Notes under the pieces: model-generated
What the model was told of the DNA's origin: nothing
Database searches by the model: none
The model's input: the letters and a program-made list of their open reading frames with translations, nothing else
In this document: in pieces, positions 27,411 through 35,830 of the stretch
How positions within the stretch are numbered: the first letter of the stretch is position 1
Layout of the letters: every line of letters starts with the position of its first letter
DNA from: a virus
Virus record (IMG/VR): IMGVR_UViG_3300023198_001063
Coordinates: 1-41,266 of that record
DNA: 41,266 bases
Direction: 5' to 3' (one strand)
Made by a program: the position numbers and the translations under genes

Positions 27411-28015
27411 TATAAATTAATTATATTTCTTTTTTCATCTTTTAAAGTGCCTTCTTTAAGTTGTTCACAATAACTTGCTAATGTACTCATATCATTTTTC
27501 CAAATGAATCTATCTGCCATTGCTATATAAGCATAGTTATCTTTTTTCTTTTGTTCTAAATAGCATTTAGTTGCTTTTATTATTAACTCTTTATTATCAA
27601 ATTCAGGATAATTGTATAAAAATTTAGCCATATTATTTATACAACCTTTTTTATCTCCTTTAAAAGGATATCCATTAGGATTCATACCTTTAGGAAATAA
27701 ATCTCTATATTCTTTAATCCAGTCATTAATTCCTTTTTTATATGAATTTATAGTAGGTCTAACAAAAAAGGCACTAGAAGCGTCTTCTTTAAGTTTTATA
27801 TCTTCATATTTAATAAATTTATTAATAGGCTTAGCACATCTTATAAGTTTATCTTCTATTAAATTTACAAGTGTAATTCTATAATACTCCTCTTTTATTA
27901 ATTCATCAAAAAAATCTTTTTTCTCTTTTTGTAATACAGTTAACATTAATATTTCATCAGGTCTTTGTTTTTTTAGTATTAAGCTCTTTTCTGTCATCTT
28001 CACTACTATTTCCAT
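27410..28015 (-). CDS. Probable replication accessory protein upstream of the helicase
   Basis: About 201 aa and mostly helical and charged, with no motif that I can assign. The C-terminal part (AYIAMADRFIWKNDMSTLASYCEQL) recalls small proteins encoded next to DnaB-like helicases in related phages, so a loader or initiator role is plausible but inferred only from the one-base overlap with the helicase gene. The start is uncertain. I use the ATG at 28015, behind an A-run; a GTG lies at 28021 and another ATG at 27997. Confidence 0.55.
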   Translation of the reverse strand: MEIVVKMTEKSLILKKQRPDEILMLTVLQKEKKDFFDELIKEEYYRITLVNLIEDKLIRCAKPINKFIKYEDIKLKEDASSAFFVRPTINSYKKGINDWIKEYRDLFPKGMNPNGYPFKGDKKGCINNMAKFLYNYPEFDNKELIIKATKCYLEQKKKDNYAYIAMADRFIWKNDMSTLASYCEQLKEGTLKDEKRNIINL

Positions 28016-28133
28016 CTTCACTTTTTTTTATCGTATCACCTGCTTCACATTCACATATTTCCATAGTTCTACCATTAAAATATACGCCTGTATCAAAACA
28101 GTTTACGCATGTTTCTTCTATTTGTTCTCCCAT
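27957..28133 (-). CDS. Small zinc-ribbon-like protein, 58 aa
   Basis: Starting at the ATG of MGEQIEETC, the protein has CVNCFDTGVYFNGRTMEICEC. The C-x2-C and C-x-C pairs 18 residues apart fit a minimal zinc ribbon or DnaJ-type knuckle. The C-terminus is a Lys/Asp/Ser tail. The ATG shares its A with the upstream stop (TAATG). The function is unknown; such phage mini zinc-fingers may bind nucleic acid or protein. Confidence 0.6.
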   Translation of the reverse strand: MGEQIEETCVNCFDTGVYFNGRTMEICECEAGDTIKKSEDGNSSEDDRKELNTKKTKT

Positions 28134-28465
28134 TATTCTAAACAATGTTTATACATATTTCTAATCTCTTCTTCTTCTGGGGACATATCATACTTTCTAG
28201 CTTCTTTTACTTGCTCTTCTGTGCATTCACATTCAAATTCATATTGAATTAAAGTTGCAACAGATTTATTATTTTCAAATTTAAAAGCAGGATGAAGTTC
28301 TTTGAGTATTTCTATAGCCCAAGGTATATTGTCTGTATTAATCTTAGTAAATTGTTTAAAAGCATCAAAACCAGGGTGAGCATTTCTACTCTCCCTAGCA
28401 TTAATTTCTTTTCTTGTTTCTACTTCTTTAATTGCAAACTTCTTCTTTTTGTATTTTGAAAACAT
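28133..28465 (-). CDS. Hypothetical protein, 110 aa
   Basis: A basic N-terminus (MFSKYKKKKFAIKEVETRKE) precedes an acidic C-terminal half with CECTEEQVKEARKYDMSPEEEE. The family is not recognised. It lies 1 nt after the class II amidotransferase gene and joins the zinc-ribbon gene through a TAATG overlap. It marks the downstream edge of the amide-metabolism island. Confidence 0.55.
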   Translation of the reverse strand: MFSKYKKKKFAIKEVETRKEINARESRNAHPGFDAFKQFTKINTDNIPWAIEILKELHPAFKFENNKSVATLIQYEFECECTEEQVKEARKYDMSPEEEEIRNMYKHCLE

Positions 28466-28466
28466 A

Positions 28467-29129
28467 TTATATTATTTTATGTTCTGATATTTTTTCTAGT
28501 TGATACCCATTATATGGCTGTATATGATAATAATTAGAGTATATTAAGGACTCTTTTTTTCTCATATTCCAAGAACCAAAAGTATCCATATCTAGATTTA
28601 CATCTGGATGTATTATACAAAGTTTATTACTCCCCATTAATCTATACATTTGATAATAAGAAGCATATTCTATACTTCTCATAGACTCTAATACACCTTC
28701 TTCACTTAAATAGTCTTTAATATAATGTATAGTATCTGAATACTCAGACTTAGCATCTACATAATAATCAAAAGTTCCATTATGAGATACTATTGCTTTA
28801 TCTGTAATAACTGCTTCATCTACTAAAATCTCTTTAAAATTATCAGAAACTACATAAGGATGACAATTTTCTACATTGGTTTCACCTGCTGTTGCATACC
28901 TCATATGAACCATAAGCTCGTCTCCTTTTTGTATTTTCATTTTTTCTATTACATCTAAAGCTATTTCATAATATTTATAACCTTTAGAAAGAATTATATT
29001 TGAACTACCTTCTTTTTTTACAGCAAAACCAGTTCCATGACAATTATGTAAAGACGCAGTTTTAGCTGCATCTTTTAATTCTGCAAAGTCTAATTTTACT
29101 CCTGCTCTTTTAGCAATTATTATACACAT
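28467..29129 (-). CDS. Class II glutamine amidotransferase (Ntn hydrolase)
   Basis: The protein begins MCIIIAKRAG, so removal of Met exposes Cys as the N-terminal nucleophile. Supporting motifs are HNCHGTGFAV, ELMVHMRYATAG followed by NCHPYVVSDN (glutamine-binding Arg/His region) and IVSHNGTFDYY (oxyanion-hole Asn-Gly). Such domains hydrolyse glutamine and pass ammonia to a partner synthetase. At 220 aa there is no synthetase domain, so the partner should be another protein. The best candidate is the amidoligase just upstream, whose end overlaps this start by 10 nt. Confidence 0.85.
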   Translation of the reverse strand: MCIIIAKRAGVKLDFAELKDAAKTASLHNCHGTGFAVKKEGSSNIILSKGYKYYEIALDVIEKMKIQKGDELMVHMRYATAGETNVENCHPYVVSDNFKEILVDEAVITDKAIVSHNGTFDYYVDAKSEYSDTIHYIKDYLSEEGVLESMRSIEYASYYQMYRLMGSNKLCIIHPDVNLDMDTFGSWNMRKKESLIYSNYYHIQPYNGYQLEKISEHKII

Positions 29130-30568
29130 ATTATTTCTTTTTTAGTTTTAAGTAATACTTGTCTATCACTAGATTCCAATAAATCAGGTTCATTATTAAA
29201 TAATTTTTGCCTCATATCAATATAAGTTAATAAAGGTTTTACATTTCTCTTATAAGTAGCTTGTATAATTTCCTCTAAAGTAATTATTTTTTTAGATAAT
29301 ATATCAATTTCATGATTTTCTACATAATTTACAAAGGCCATACATATAAGAGTAAAGTTTTTAATCTTAGTATAATTTAATGTACCAGAATGAAATCTGA
29401 ACTCTATAGTATCTGCATTTTTATTATAACCATGTTTAGGATGCGGAGTATTTCTAACATTAAAATTACAAGGAATTAAATTTACCCATTTATATCTAAA
29501 ATTATCTTCATCGTCTATATCGTTATATTTACCACAATATCTACCATAATGATGATTATTTTTTTTGTTATAAGTAGCAGTTGGTTTTTTACCGTAAGTC
29601 ATTGCTTTAAATAATTCTTCATAAGCAATTTCTACTCCATAACTAGCTCCATATTTCTTAATAATATCTTCTAAACCAAGTTTTATTACATCGCCACAAT
29701 AAGAATTACCTCTTCTAGTTTTAGCAACTATAGAAAACATAGATTCTTCTATTTTCTCACTTAATATATGTGCATAGACAGAAAAAGCTTTATTAAAATT
29801 AGCTCCTCCTATATGTACATGCATACCACAAGTTTTATCTACTTTATTTTGTCTATTAAGAACAGTAGTAGTACGATATAACTGATTAAAACCAGAATCT
29901 CCTTTAAGTATTCCTGTAACATATTCAGAACCTTCTACAGAACCATCCCTTAAAGAAGATAAATTAAGTTTATTAATAAAATAATCTTGAAGATTTACAC
30001 AGCCCTTAGAGGTTTCTAATTCTACCCCAAAAGAATATTTAAGCCCTTCTGATGCTACATAAGTTCTAGAAGTTACTCCTAATTCATTTTTAGTTTTTAA
30101 CTCGCTTCTAAGAGACTCGCCTTTTCTTTTAGCTTCTCTTTCAAGATATAAAGAATTAATTTGCATCCCTATATTATTTTTACGTTTTTTATTTTTAAAA
30201 TCGTAAGCTCTCTCTTTATTACTTTTTAACAAATACCAATGCCCTCGATTACTTAAGTTAAAAAGGCTAATAATTTCTTTATCAATAAAATAAAGTCTTG
30301 CTCCAAATTCTGTTTCGCTTATATGAGGTACAAAATTTTGCCAATCAAAATTCTTCAAATAAATACTTAAAAATAAATTATTATTAAGAGTACTAAGCAC
30401 ATTTTCGTATATCTTATAAACATCAGTAAAATATTTTGTAATAAACTTACCTTTTTGTTTATAGATAATACCATTAACCTTTGATATATGATAAACATTA
30501 CCATCTTCAGCAATAACATTCTTGTTTTTATCTATATTAAGTATTTTTTCTATTATCTCTTTTTCCAT
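29120..30568 (-). CDS. Amidoligase of the COOH-NH2 ligase superfamily (Amidoligase_2 type)
   Basis: A 482-aa protein whose second half has the amidoligase signature: KYSFGVELETS at about 178-187, SSLRDGSVEGSEYVTGIL near 204-220, KTCGMHVHIGGANF near 245-258, and IEFRFHSGTLNY late in the domain. These glutamine-synthetase-fold enzymes form an amide between a carboxylate and an amine using ATP. The first ~165 residues are a separate Lys/Asn-rich domain with no known match, possibly recognising the substrate. Neighbours on both sides are class II amidotransferases, which could feed ammonia. Iyer and colleagues (2009) predicted such phage ligases to modify peptides or make novel metabolites; I know of no experimental substrate. 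Confidence 0.82.
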   Translation of the reverse strand: MEKEIIEKILNIDKNKNVIAEDGNVYHISKVNGIIYKQKGKFITKYFTDVYKIYENVLSTLNNNLFLSIYLKNFDWQNFVPHISETEFGARLYFIDKEIISLFNLSNRGHWYLLKSNKERAYDFKNKKRKNNIGMQINSLYLEREAKRKGESLRSELKTKNELGVTSRTYVASEGLKYSFGVELETSKGCVNLQDYFINKLNLSSLRDGSVEGSEYVTGILKGDSGFNQLYRTTTVLNRQNKVDKTCGMHVHIGGANFNKAFSVYAHILSEKIEESMFSIVAKTRRGNSYCGDVIKLGLEDIIKKYGASYGVEIAYEELFKAMTYGKKPTATYNKKNNHHYGRYCGKYNDIDDEDNFRYKWVNLIPCNFNVRNTPHPKHGYNKNADTIEFRFHSGTLNYTKIKNFTLICMAFVNYVENHEIDILSKKIITLEEIIQATYKRNVKPLLTYIDMRQKLFNNEPDLLESSDRQVLLKTKKEIICV

Positions 30569-30569
30569 A

Positions 30570-31826
30570 TTACTTTTCTTCTATTTCAGTTAATGAACCT
30601 ATAAATTTACTTACATTAATCATAGCGTTGTCTAGACCTTCTATATCTTTTTCTGTAACTCCTTTATCTTCAAGAGCTATACTTAACTCAACTCTAGCTT
30701 CATCTAATTTATAATATAATTCAGCCATATAATCCATAACATCTTCTAATGCTATTGTATTTTCTTCTGAATCTGTAGTTGTAGATGAATCATAATACCT
30801 ATAATCACTTACTAGTACTTCTTCAAAACCTCCATCACTCATATATCGTACATGTACAGTTATTTCTCTTTCAGGGTCATATACCACTTCTTCTGATATA
30901 CATTTTTTATCCCCCATATATGAATCAACAGTTACTATTACAGTACCATCAGTAAAAGTAGTAGTAGTTTTACCATGTGCTGAAAATATAGTTTTAGTTT
31001 CTCTACAAACTAATTTAATACTTTCAGGCAATCTTTTTATTTCGTTCTTAATAGGACTAGTTCTAGATATAGTTAATGTGTCTGTTATTTTGCCGTCTGT
31101 AATACTATATAATTTATCTTCTTCAAAAGATTTTATATCATCACAGCCAATAGCTTTTAAAGAAGCCTCAATAGATGAAATATACCTACCTATTTTGTTG
31201 CCTTTTTTAATAATACCAGAAAACAAAGGTCTGTACTCATCATGGTACGCAAATAAAGAGCCTTTTTTCTTAAGTTCAGTATTAGTCCATAATAAAGCTG
31301 CTGCTCCTTCATAGTGGTTAAGCACTTTAAAGTTTTCATTTTTATCAATAGAAGCTGGAAATATTTTACTATCTATATCAATAGTTTTTTCATCCATTTC
31401 ATACTCTCTTAATAAACCTTTAGTATTAGTTAAAGTTCCATTATGTGCTCCTACCCATTTTCCAAAAAGAAAAGGATGAGCATTAGCTGCAAAAGTACGT
31501 CCAGTACCACTAGTTGCTGCTCTTGTATGTCCTATAAATAAATTAGAAGGAGTTTCTAAATTTACTGGTAATAAATTTAAAGACACTTTTCCACTTTTTT
31601 TATGTATTCTATTTTCAGGATTAATATTTACTACATGATTATAATAACCACAAGAATCTTCTCCTCTTGCTTGATTATACATAAATAATACAGCAAGTTT
31701 ATCTTTATCTGCAACATATTCTCCTGAAAAACCTAATAAACCACACCCTAAAACTGTAGAACGCTTATTTGTTATTAATGTTTTAATAAATTGCACTAAT
31801 AATAGTGCTATAATAAAATTTATCAT
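30570..31826 (-). CDS. Class II glutamine amidotransferase-like protein with N-terminal extension
   Basis: A 418-aa protein containing GCGLLGFSGEYV, then ARGEDSCGYY, LFIGHTRAATSG, NAHPFLFGKWVGAHNGTL and EGAAALLW. This matches the GlmS/asparagine-synthetase-type glutaminase domain. Unlike its neighbour, the nucleophile Cys is not residue 2: the only ATG start gives 27 extra residues with a hydrophobic stretch (INFIIALLLVQFI) before TVLGC. Activity would need propeptide removal, as in PurF-type precursors, or a non-standard start. The C-terminal half is beta-rich followed by an acidic helix and lacks a synthetase domain. The start region also contains a perfect hairpin. It lies 1 nt from the amidoligase gene. 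Confidence 0.78.
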   Translation of the reverse strand: MINFIIALLLVQFIKTLITNKRSTVLGCGLLGFSGEYVADKDKLAVLFMYNQARGEDSCGYYNHVVNINPENRIHKKSGKVSLNLLPVNLETPSNLFIGHTRAATSGTGRTFAANAHPFLFGKWVGAHNGTLTNTKGLLREYEMDEKTIDIDSKIFPASIDKNENFKVLNHYEGAAALLWTNTELKKKGSLFAYHDEYRPLFSGIIKKGNKIGRYISSIEASLKAIGCDDIKSFEEDKLYSITDGKITDTLTISRTSPIKNEIKRLPESIKLVCRETKTIFSAHGKTTTTFTDGTVIVTVDSYMGDKKCISEEVVYDPEREITVHVRYMSDGGFEEVLVSDYRYYDSSTTTDSEENTIALEDVMDYMAELYYKLDEARVELSIALEDKGVTEKDIEGLDNAMINVSKFIGSLTEIEEK

Positions 31827-31848
31827 TTGTTTGTTTTATTTTTAATAA

Positions 31849-32208
31849 TTACCAATTACCTGTTTCTATTATAGGTAATTCATCTGATTTTTTGTTAAAT
31901 ATATAAATACTTGCTTTACCGAATTCCGTATCTATTTCCTTTTTAAGATAAAAAGAGTGTTGAGGAGCTTCTTTATGATAACCCTCTAAACTTTCTATTT
32001 CTCTATCTTCTTTTTCTGTTACTTCGTATATCTCTAAATGAATAGCTGTATCACCATTTTCAACTACTCCTGGAAAGCCTCCTAAACTATACATAGTATA
32101 TCTAGGCCCTGTTATAGTTGTACCTACATACTTAGCTCTTCCTAAAAACATATCATGGTTACTATAACCTTTTTTTAAACTGCCATATACAGCGCATAAT
32201 TTTTTCAT
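31849..32208 (-). CDS. Gamma-glutamylcyclotransferase-like protein (GGCT/AIG2 fold)
   Basis: A 119-aa protein with the family's opening motif AVYGSLKKGYSNH, the FPGVV turn, and IESLEGYHKEAP as the usual E-G-Y segment with an acidic residue in the active cavity. GGCT-like enzymes release gamma-glutamyl groups from amines or peptides as 5-oxoproline. In this cluster it would trim or recycle gamma-glutamyl amides made by the ligases (inference). It lies 4 nt after the preceding gene and 22 nt before the extended amidotransferase. Confidence 0.82.
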   Translation of the reverse strand: MKKLCAVYGSLKKGYSNHDMFLGRAKYVGTTITGPRYTMYSLGGFPGVVENGDTAIHLEIYEVTEKEDREIESLEGYHKEAPQHSFYLKKEIDTEFGKASIYIFNKKSDELPIIETGNW

Positions 32209-32212
32209 AATA

Positions 32213-32632
32213 TTATTTTTTATTTAGTTCTTCTTTTATAGCACAATAAATATTAAAACCTTTTGCCCATGTATTTTTTATACTCTCCTCAGAACGTCTC
32301 TCAGGAGTTCTTATAACTTTATATGTCCAATGGTCTGTACCATTATTTTCATATACTATTTTACCTAGAGTAGGACAATATAATGATTTTATTTCCTCAT
32401 TATCTAACATATCTAATAAACTATAAATAACTAAGTCTTTTTTATACTTATACTTTATAATATACTTCATAATATAAGTTAAAGTAACTCCTGTATAAAA
32501 AGGAATAGAATAACCATTTATATCTTTTCTAGTATCATTGTTATCTAATATAGGTAATTTCCAACTATCAGAAGTATTTTTACAAAAATAATTATTAAGT
32601 AATTTTTGTATTTTTTTTATTTTAGTTTCCAT
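32213..32632 (-). CDS. Hypothetical protein within the amidoligase island, 139 aa
   Basis: The family is not recognised. It is a basic, Tyr/Lys-rich protein with IMKYIIKYKYKKDLVIYSLL in the middle and RTPERRSEESIKNTWAKGF near the end. Its ATG overlaps the ATP-grasp gene by 11 nt, so it is translated together with it. It could be an accessory or substrate-binding subunit of the ligase. Confidence 0.55.
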   Translation of the reverse strand: METKIKKIQKLLNNYFCKNTSDSWKLPILDNNDTRKDINGYSIPFYTGVTLTYIMKYIIKYKYKKDLVIYSLLDMLDNEEIKSLYCPTLGKIVYENNGTDHWTYKVIRTPERRSEESIKNTWAKGFNIYCAIKEELNKK

Positions 32633-33425
32633 ATTTATTTTCTAACATTAAAGGTAAATACTTAATATATGCTTCCATAGTTCCTTCACCAAAAGAAGGT
32701 GCACTATTAATTTCTATTATAATAAATTTAGGATTATTTCTTTCTTCGCCTTCTTCATCAGTAGCACTTTGTACTTTGACATCACAAGCTCCAAAATCAA
32801 GCCCTACAGCTTTCATTGCTTTTACACATTCTTGAACAATGTCCTCCCAATTACAAGGTTTATCAAACTTTTCATTTGTCTCTATATACCATACAGAGTT
32901 AGAATCATTTCTAAACCACCTTTCACTAGGAGGAGTATCACTCTTTAACATCTTTCTACAAGTATAGAAACAGCCGTTAGCATTAACATGTAAACGATAT
33001 TCACGAGAAAAGTTATAAAACCGTTCATAGATATAACCATCAAAATTATTATTTCTTATAAATTCATTTAGTTGGTTTTGATTATCTATTTTAACCATAC
33101 CTTGACCTCTAGACCCATATTTTTTCTTAGCTATAATAGGAAAAGGAATTTCTTCTTCTTCTAATAAAGTTTGCACATTGCTCCACCAAAAAGCTGTCTT
33201 AACATTCTTAGCAGTAAAACAGTCTTTCATAAGTTTCTTATTAGAACTATTACTAATAGCTTCAGGAGAATTAAGAAACTTATCACTTTTATTCCATATA
33301 GTTTTACTACCAAATCTTACACAAGCTAGTAAATGGGCTGGTACAAATATTTTACCCCTTATTCCATTATGAGAAGGATGCCTAGAAAATATTCTCAGAC
33401 TCCTCTTTAACCACTTTTTTTTCAT
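32622..33425 (-). CDS. ATP-grasp ligase
   Basis: A 267-aa protein with recognisable ATP-grasp segments: FPIIAKKKYGSRGQGMVKI (Lys plus Gly-rich lid), DGYIYERFYNFSREYRLHV (the E-R-F and central strand), LDFGACDVKVQS (Asp), and KFIIIEINSAPSF (the E-x-N Mg2+ ligands). ATP-grasp enzymes activate a carboxylate as acyl-phosphate and join it to an amine, as in RimK and glutathione synthetase. The N-terminal domain is basic. It overlaps both neighbours (44 nt upstream, 11 nt downstream). It is the third ATP-dependent amide-forming enzyme in the island. Confidence 0.85.
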   Translation of the reverse strand: MKKKWLKRSLRIFSRHPSHNGIRGKIFVPAHLLACVRFGSKTIWNKSDKFLNSPEAISNSSNKKLMKDCFTAKNVKTAFWWSNVQTLLEEEEIPFPIIAKKKYGSRGQGMVKIDNQNQLNEFIRNNNFDGYIYERFYNFSREYRLHVNANGCFYTCRKMLKSDTPPSERWFRNDSNSVWYIETNEKFDKPCNWEDIVQECVKAMKAVGLDFGACDVKVQSATDEEGEERNNPKFIIIEINSAPSFGEGTMEAYIKYLPLMLENKYGN

Positions 33426-34230
33426 CTGTTGTTTTTAATTTAATAATTTTACACTGTTTTTTATTAACGTACATTATACCGTTATCTATTACCAAGCCTA
33501 AAATTGTTTTAGATGCTAATTTTACTACTTCTTTAACTATGTAATTTTTACCTATAATAAGTTGCCTGCCCTTTTTAAACTTTACTTCACTTCCTATTCC
33601 TATTTTTTTAGGTTTATTAGCTTCTTTTAAAAGGATAGCCATTTCCATTGGAATAAATAAATTTTTATCAAAGTTCTTTATATTTGCATAAGCACCATTA
33701 TCAAAAGATTTAGAAACTGTAACAAAGGCTTTATCTTCTAATTGCATATAAAGTTTATGTAAACTTCTTGCAAGCACAGAAACTCTACCAATATAGTAAT
33801 AATCTCCGTCTATATATCTTTGAATAGTTTCTAAAGCAGGTAAAGTTATTCTATCGTTAGTATATAATCTTTGAGAAGTTACTGAATAATTTGAAGTTAA
33901 TATATCAATAACTTTATCATCTTGTCCTCCTCCATTATAAGAAATAACAATACTATTTCCTACTTGTTCTTTAACAGTCCAATTACTAGCTTCATATGAT
34001 ATCTTGTCTCCTTTACGAAATATTCTTTTTATATTAATATTTTTTTCTTTAAAATGATGTTTAAAAAATTTTATAGGTGTTCCATCCTCTTTACTATGTT
34101 CTTCAAAACCAAAAACATTATTACCTATTAAACTAATAGTATATTGATTTCCTTTTACTAGTATGTCTCCTTCATAATTATAAAGGCTTGTACAAATTAT
34201 TTTTTGACCTATTATAAAATTATATGCCAT
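33382..34230 (-). CDS. Protein with three SH3-like barrel repeats in the amidoligase island
   Basis: I start at the ATG of MAYNFIIGQK, which has an A-rich leader after the preceding stop (282 aa); the frame is open for another 11 codons upstream. Three similar beta-segments are visible: FIIGQKIICTSLYNYEGDI near the N-terminus, IFRKGDKISYEASNWTVKE near 95, and IGIGSEVKFKKGRQLIIGKN near 225, each with a G-D/E-x-I/V turn typical of small SH3-like barrels. It is basic overall. No enzyme motif is seen; it may bind peptide, cell wall or nucleic acid. Confidence 0.55.
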   Translation of the reverse strand: MAYNFIIGQKIICTSLYNYEGDILVKGNQYTISLIGNNVFGFEEHSKEDGTPIKFFKHHFKEKNINIKRIFRKGDKISYEASNWTVKEQVGNSIVISYNGGGQDDKVIDILTSNYSVTSQRLYTNDRITLPALETIQRYIDGDYYYIGRVSVLARSLHKLYMQLEDKAFVTVSKSFDNGAYANIKNFDKNLFIPMEMAILLKEANKPKKIGIGSEVKFKKGRQLIIGKNYIVKEVVKLASKTILGLVIDNGIMYVNKKQCKIIKLKTTDEKKVVKEESENIF

Positions 34231-34255
34231 ATTATTATATTTTTTTAAATTTAAC

Positions 34256-35077
34256 TTAATCAATTTCTATAAGTTTAGTTATTTTTGTAGGTACTTTAAT
34301 ATAAGGAATTTTAAATTTAATAATTAATTTATTAGCTAACTCTTCGTTATATTCATTAATACATTTTTGAATATCTTTAGCATCTTTTTCACTTATTTTT
34401 ACTTTATCATTAACTTTATTTATAGCTAATTGAGTATTATTAAATGCCCATGTAATAAGTTCTTCAGAAGTAATCCAAAAATTAGATAAAGTTCTATATT
34501 CACATCCATACTTTTTAATTCTAAAAGCACCTGCTTTGCCATACAATTTTCTTCTGTCCCTGTCTTCATCCATAAGGATGCTAGGAACACCTAAAAATAA
34601 GTCCATCATTTTAATGAGTTTCTCTGTTATAGGAATTCTAGGTGTTTCATAACCTATATGTATATGACCAGCACTGACTCTTAAGTTAGTACTTGCAAAA
34701 GGAGCTTCATTGGGTTTTCTTGCCCATACATCTAAATCAGGTTCACAGCCAAATTCTTTAGCTTGTATAGATTGTAAATACTTATTATCAAAAGTAGTTG
34801 ATGCTACTATATAAGGCTCAAGATTATTAGGAATATTTTTTTCTATATAATTTATACATGTATTAATATCTCTAACAAAACTCTCAGCATCTACTACAGG
34901 ATTAAATCCAAATTCTACTGCCACATTATCTTCTTGTACAGTATGTCCTAATTTACTAATAGGTTTTGGGTTTCTTTTAGTACCTCCTATTAATCCTTCA
35001 GAAGAAACACTTTCTCCTGTTATCTTGTCTTTTAAAAAGAATTCTGGGTCTGCCCCAATTGTTACATTTTTTATCAT
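34256..35077 (-). CDS. Phage-type COOH-NH2 ligase (type 2)
   Basis: A 273-aa protein with the hallmark of the phage COOH-NH2 ligase family: TIGADPEFFLKDKITGESV, SSEGLIGGTKRNPKPI, LGHTVQEDNVAVEFGFNP, then AGHIHIGYE and GCEYRTLSNFW. The acidic, His and Arg residues in these motifs are the ATP/Mg2+ and substrate ligands of the glutamine-synthetase-like fold. The enzyme is predicted to form amide bonds, with unknown acceptor. It is distinct from the other amidoligase in the window, so the phage carries two ligase subfamilies. It lies 2 nt downstream of the class I amidotransferase. Confidence 0.85.
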   Translation of the reverse strand: MIKNVTIGADPEFFLKDKITGESVSSEGLIGGTKRNPKPISKLGHTVQEDNVAVEFGFNPVVDAESFVRDINTCINYIEKNIPNNLEPYIVASTTFDNKYLQSIQAKEFGCEPDLDVWARKPNEAPFASTNLRVSAGHIHIGYETPRIPITEKLIKMMDLFLGVPSILMDEDRDRRKLYGKAGAFRIKKYGCEYRTLSNFWITSEELITWAFNNTQLAINKVNDKVKISEKDAKDIQKCINEYNEELANKLIIKFKIPYIKVPTKITKLIEID

Positions 35078-35079
35078 AA

Positions 35080-35820
35080 CTAAACTGTTTCTTTTATTTT
35101 TGTAAAATCTGTTATAAAAAATTGTTCTAATACTTCTTTAATTTTTTTAACTCCATCATGTGTCTTGTCTAAATATTCAGGATGCCCTTGTATAGCTATT
35201 GCATCAATTTTTGTATATACAACTACCTCTGGTTCTACAAAAGTTTTAGGTATTTCTATAGGTTCATCGTCCCCATTTAAATATACATCACTTTGTTTAG
35301 CTAAAGAATATGCACACATAATATAATCTTCTTCAGGTAAATTAAACGGATATTGCATTTGATGATGAGTACTTGTTATGTCACTATCATCATCTGATTT
35401 CCATTTAATTTCGTGAGTACCTCCTATACCATGTCCTGTACAATGTTGTATTAATTTACCTCCTGCCATTACACAAGTTAGTTGACTTCCTCTACAAATA
35501 CCTATAATTTTTTTATTTAAAGCAATAGCTTGTTCATAAATTGCTATTTCTTCTTTATCTCTACCAGGATTAATTGAAGTATATTTACCTACAGCTTCCC
35601 CATAATAAGAAGGGTCAACATCCGCACCTCCTGTAAACATAATTAAATCAGCGTCTTCAACATTATTAACGTGATTCATTTCAGAAAGCCAATTTGCATA
35701 ATTTATATCTCCTCCTACTACATAAATATTTTTATTTTGTAAAGGAAAATAATTATTATATAAATTCATATTTTTTTGTTTATACTTTTTATTTTTATTT
35801 CTTTTTGATTTTCTACTCAT
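35080..35820 (-). CDS. Class I glutamine amidotransferase-fold hydrolase (peptidase C26 type)
   Basis: I start at MSRKSKRNKNK (35820), 10 nt after the polymerase stop; a longer frame would overlap the polymerase gene. After a very basic tail of about 20 residues come DLIMFTGGADVDPSYYGE, KKIIGICRGSQLTCVMAGG (nucleophile Cys in the elbow) and AIAIQGHPEYLD (His-Glu of the triad). This matches gamma-glutamyl-gamma-aminobutyrate hydrolase/peptidase C26, which cleaves gamma-glutamyl amides, more than a synthetase-bound glutaminase. With the GGCT-like protein it gives the island two predicted gamma-glutamyl-cleaving activities. Confidence 0.85.
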   Translation of the reverse strand: MSRKSKRNKNKKYKQKNMNLYNNYFPLQNKNIYVVGGDINYANWLSEMNHVNNVEDADLIMFTGGADVDPSYYGEAVGKYTSINPGRDKEEIAIYEQAIALNKKIIGICRGSQLTCVMAGGKLIQHCTGHGIGGTHEIKWKSDDDSDITSTHHQMQYPFNLPEEDYIMCAYSLAKQSDVYLNGDDEPIEIPKTFVEPEVVVYTKIDAIAIQGHPEYLDKTHDGVKKIKEVLEQFFITDFTKIKETV

Positions 35821-35830
35821 ATTATTATTA

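Noticed and set aside
31740-31826. Lipoprotein signal (VLGC) on the extended amidotransferase
   Set aside because: The hydrophobic core is separated from the Cys by a polar, basic stretch (TLITNKRST), unlike a true lipobox, and the Cys fits the conserved amidotransferase nucleophile.
28467-35820. Reading the island as a confirmed DNA hypermodification pathway
   Set aside because: ATP-grasp and amidotransferase proteins do occur in such pathways, but no base hydroxylase, DNA kinase, deazaguanine synthesis or thymidylate-modifying gene is visible in the window. It is kept only as one hypothesis.
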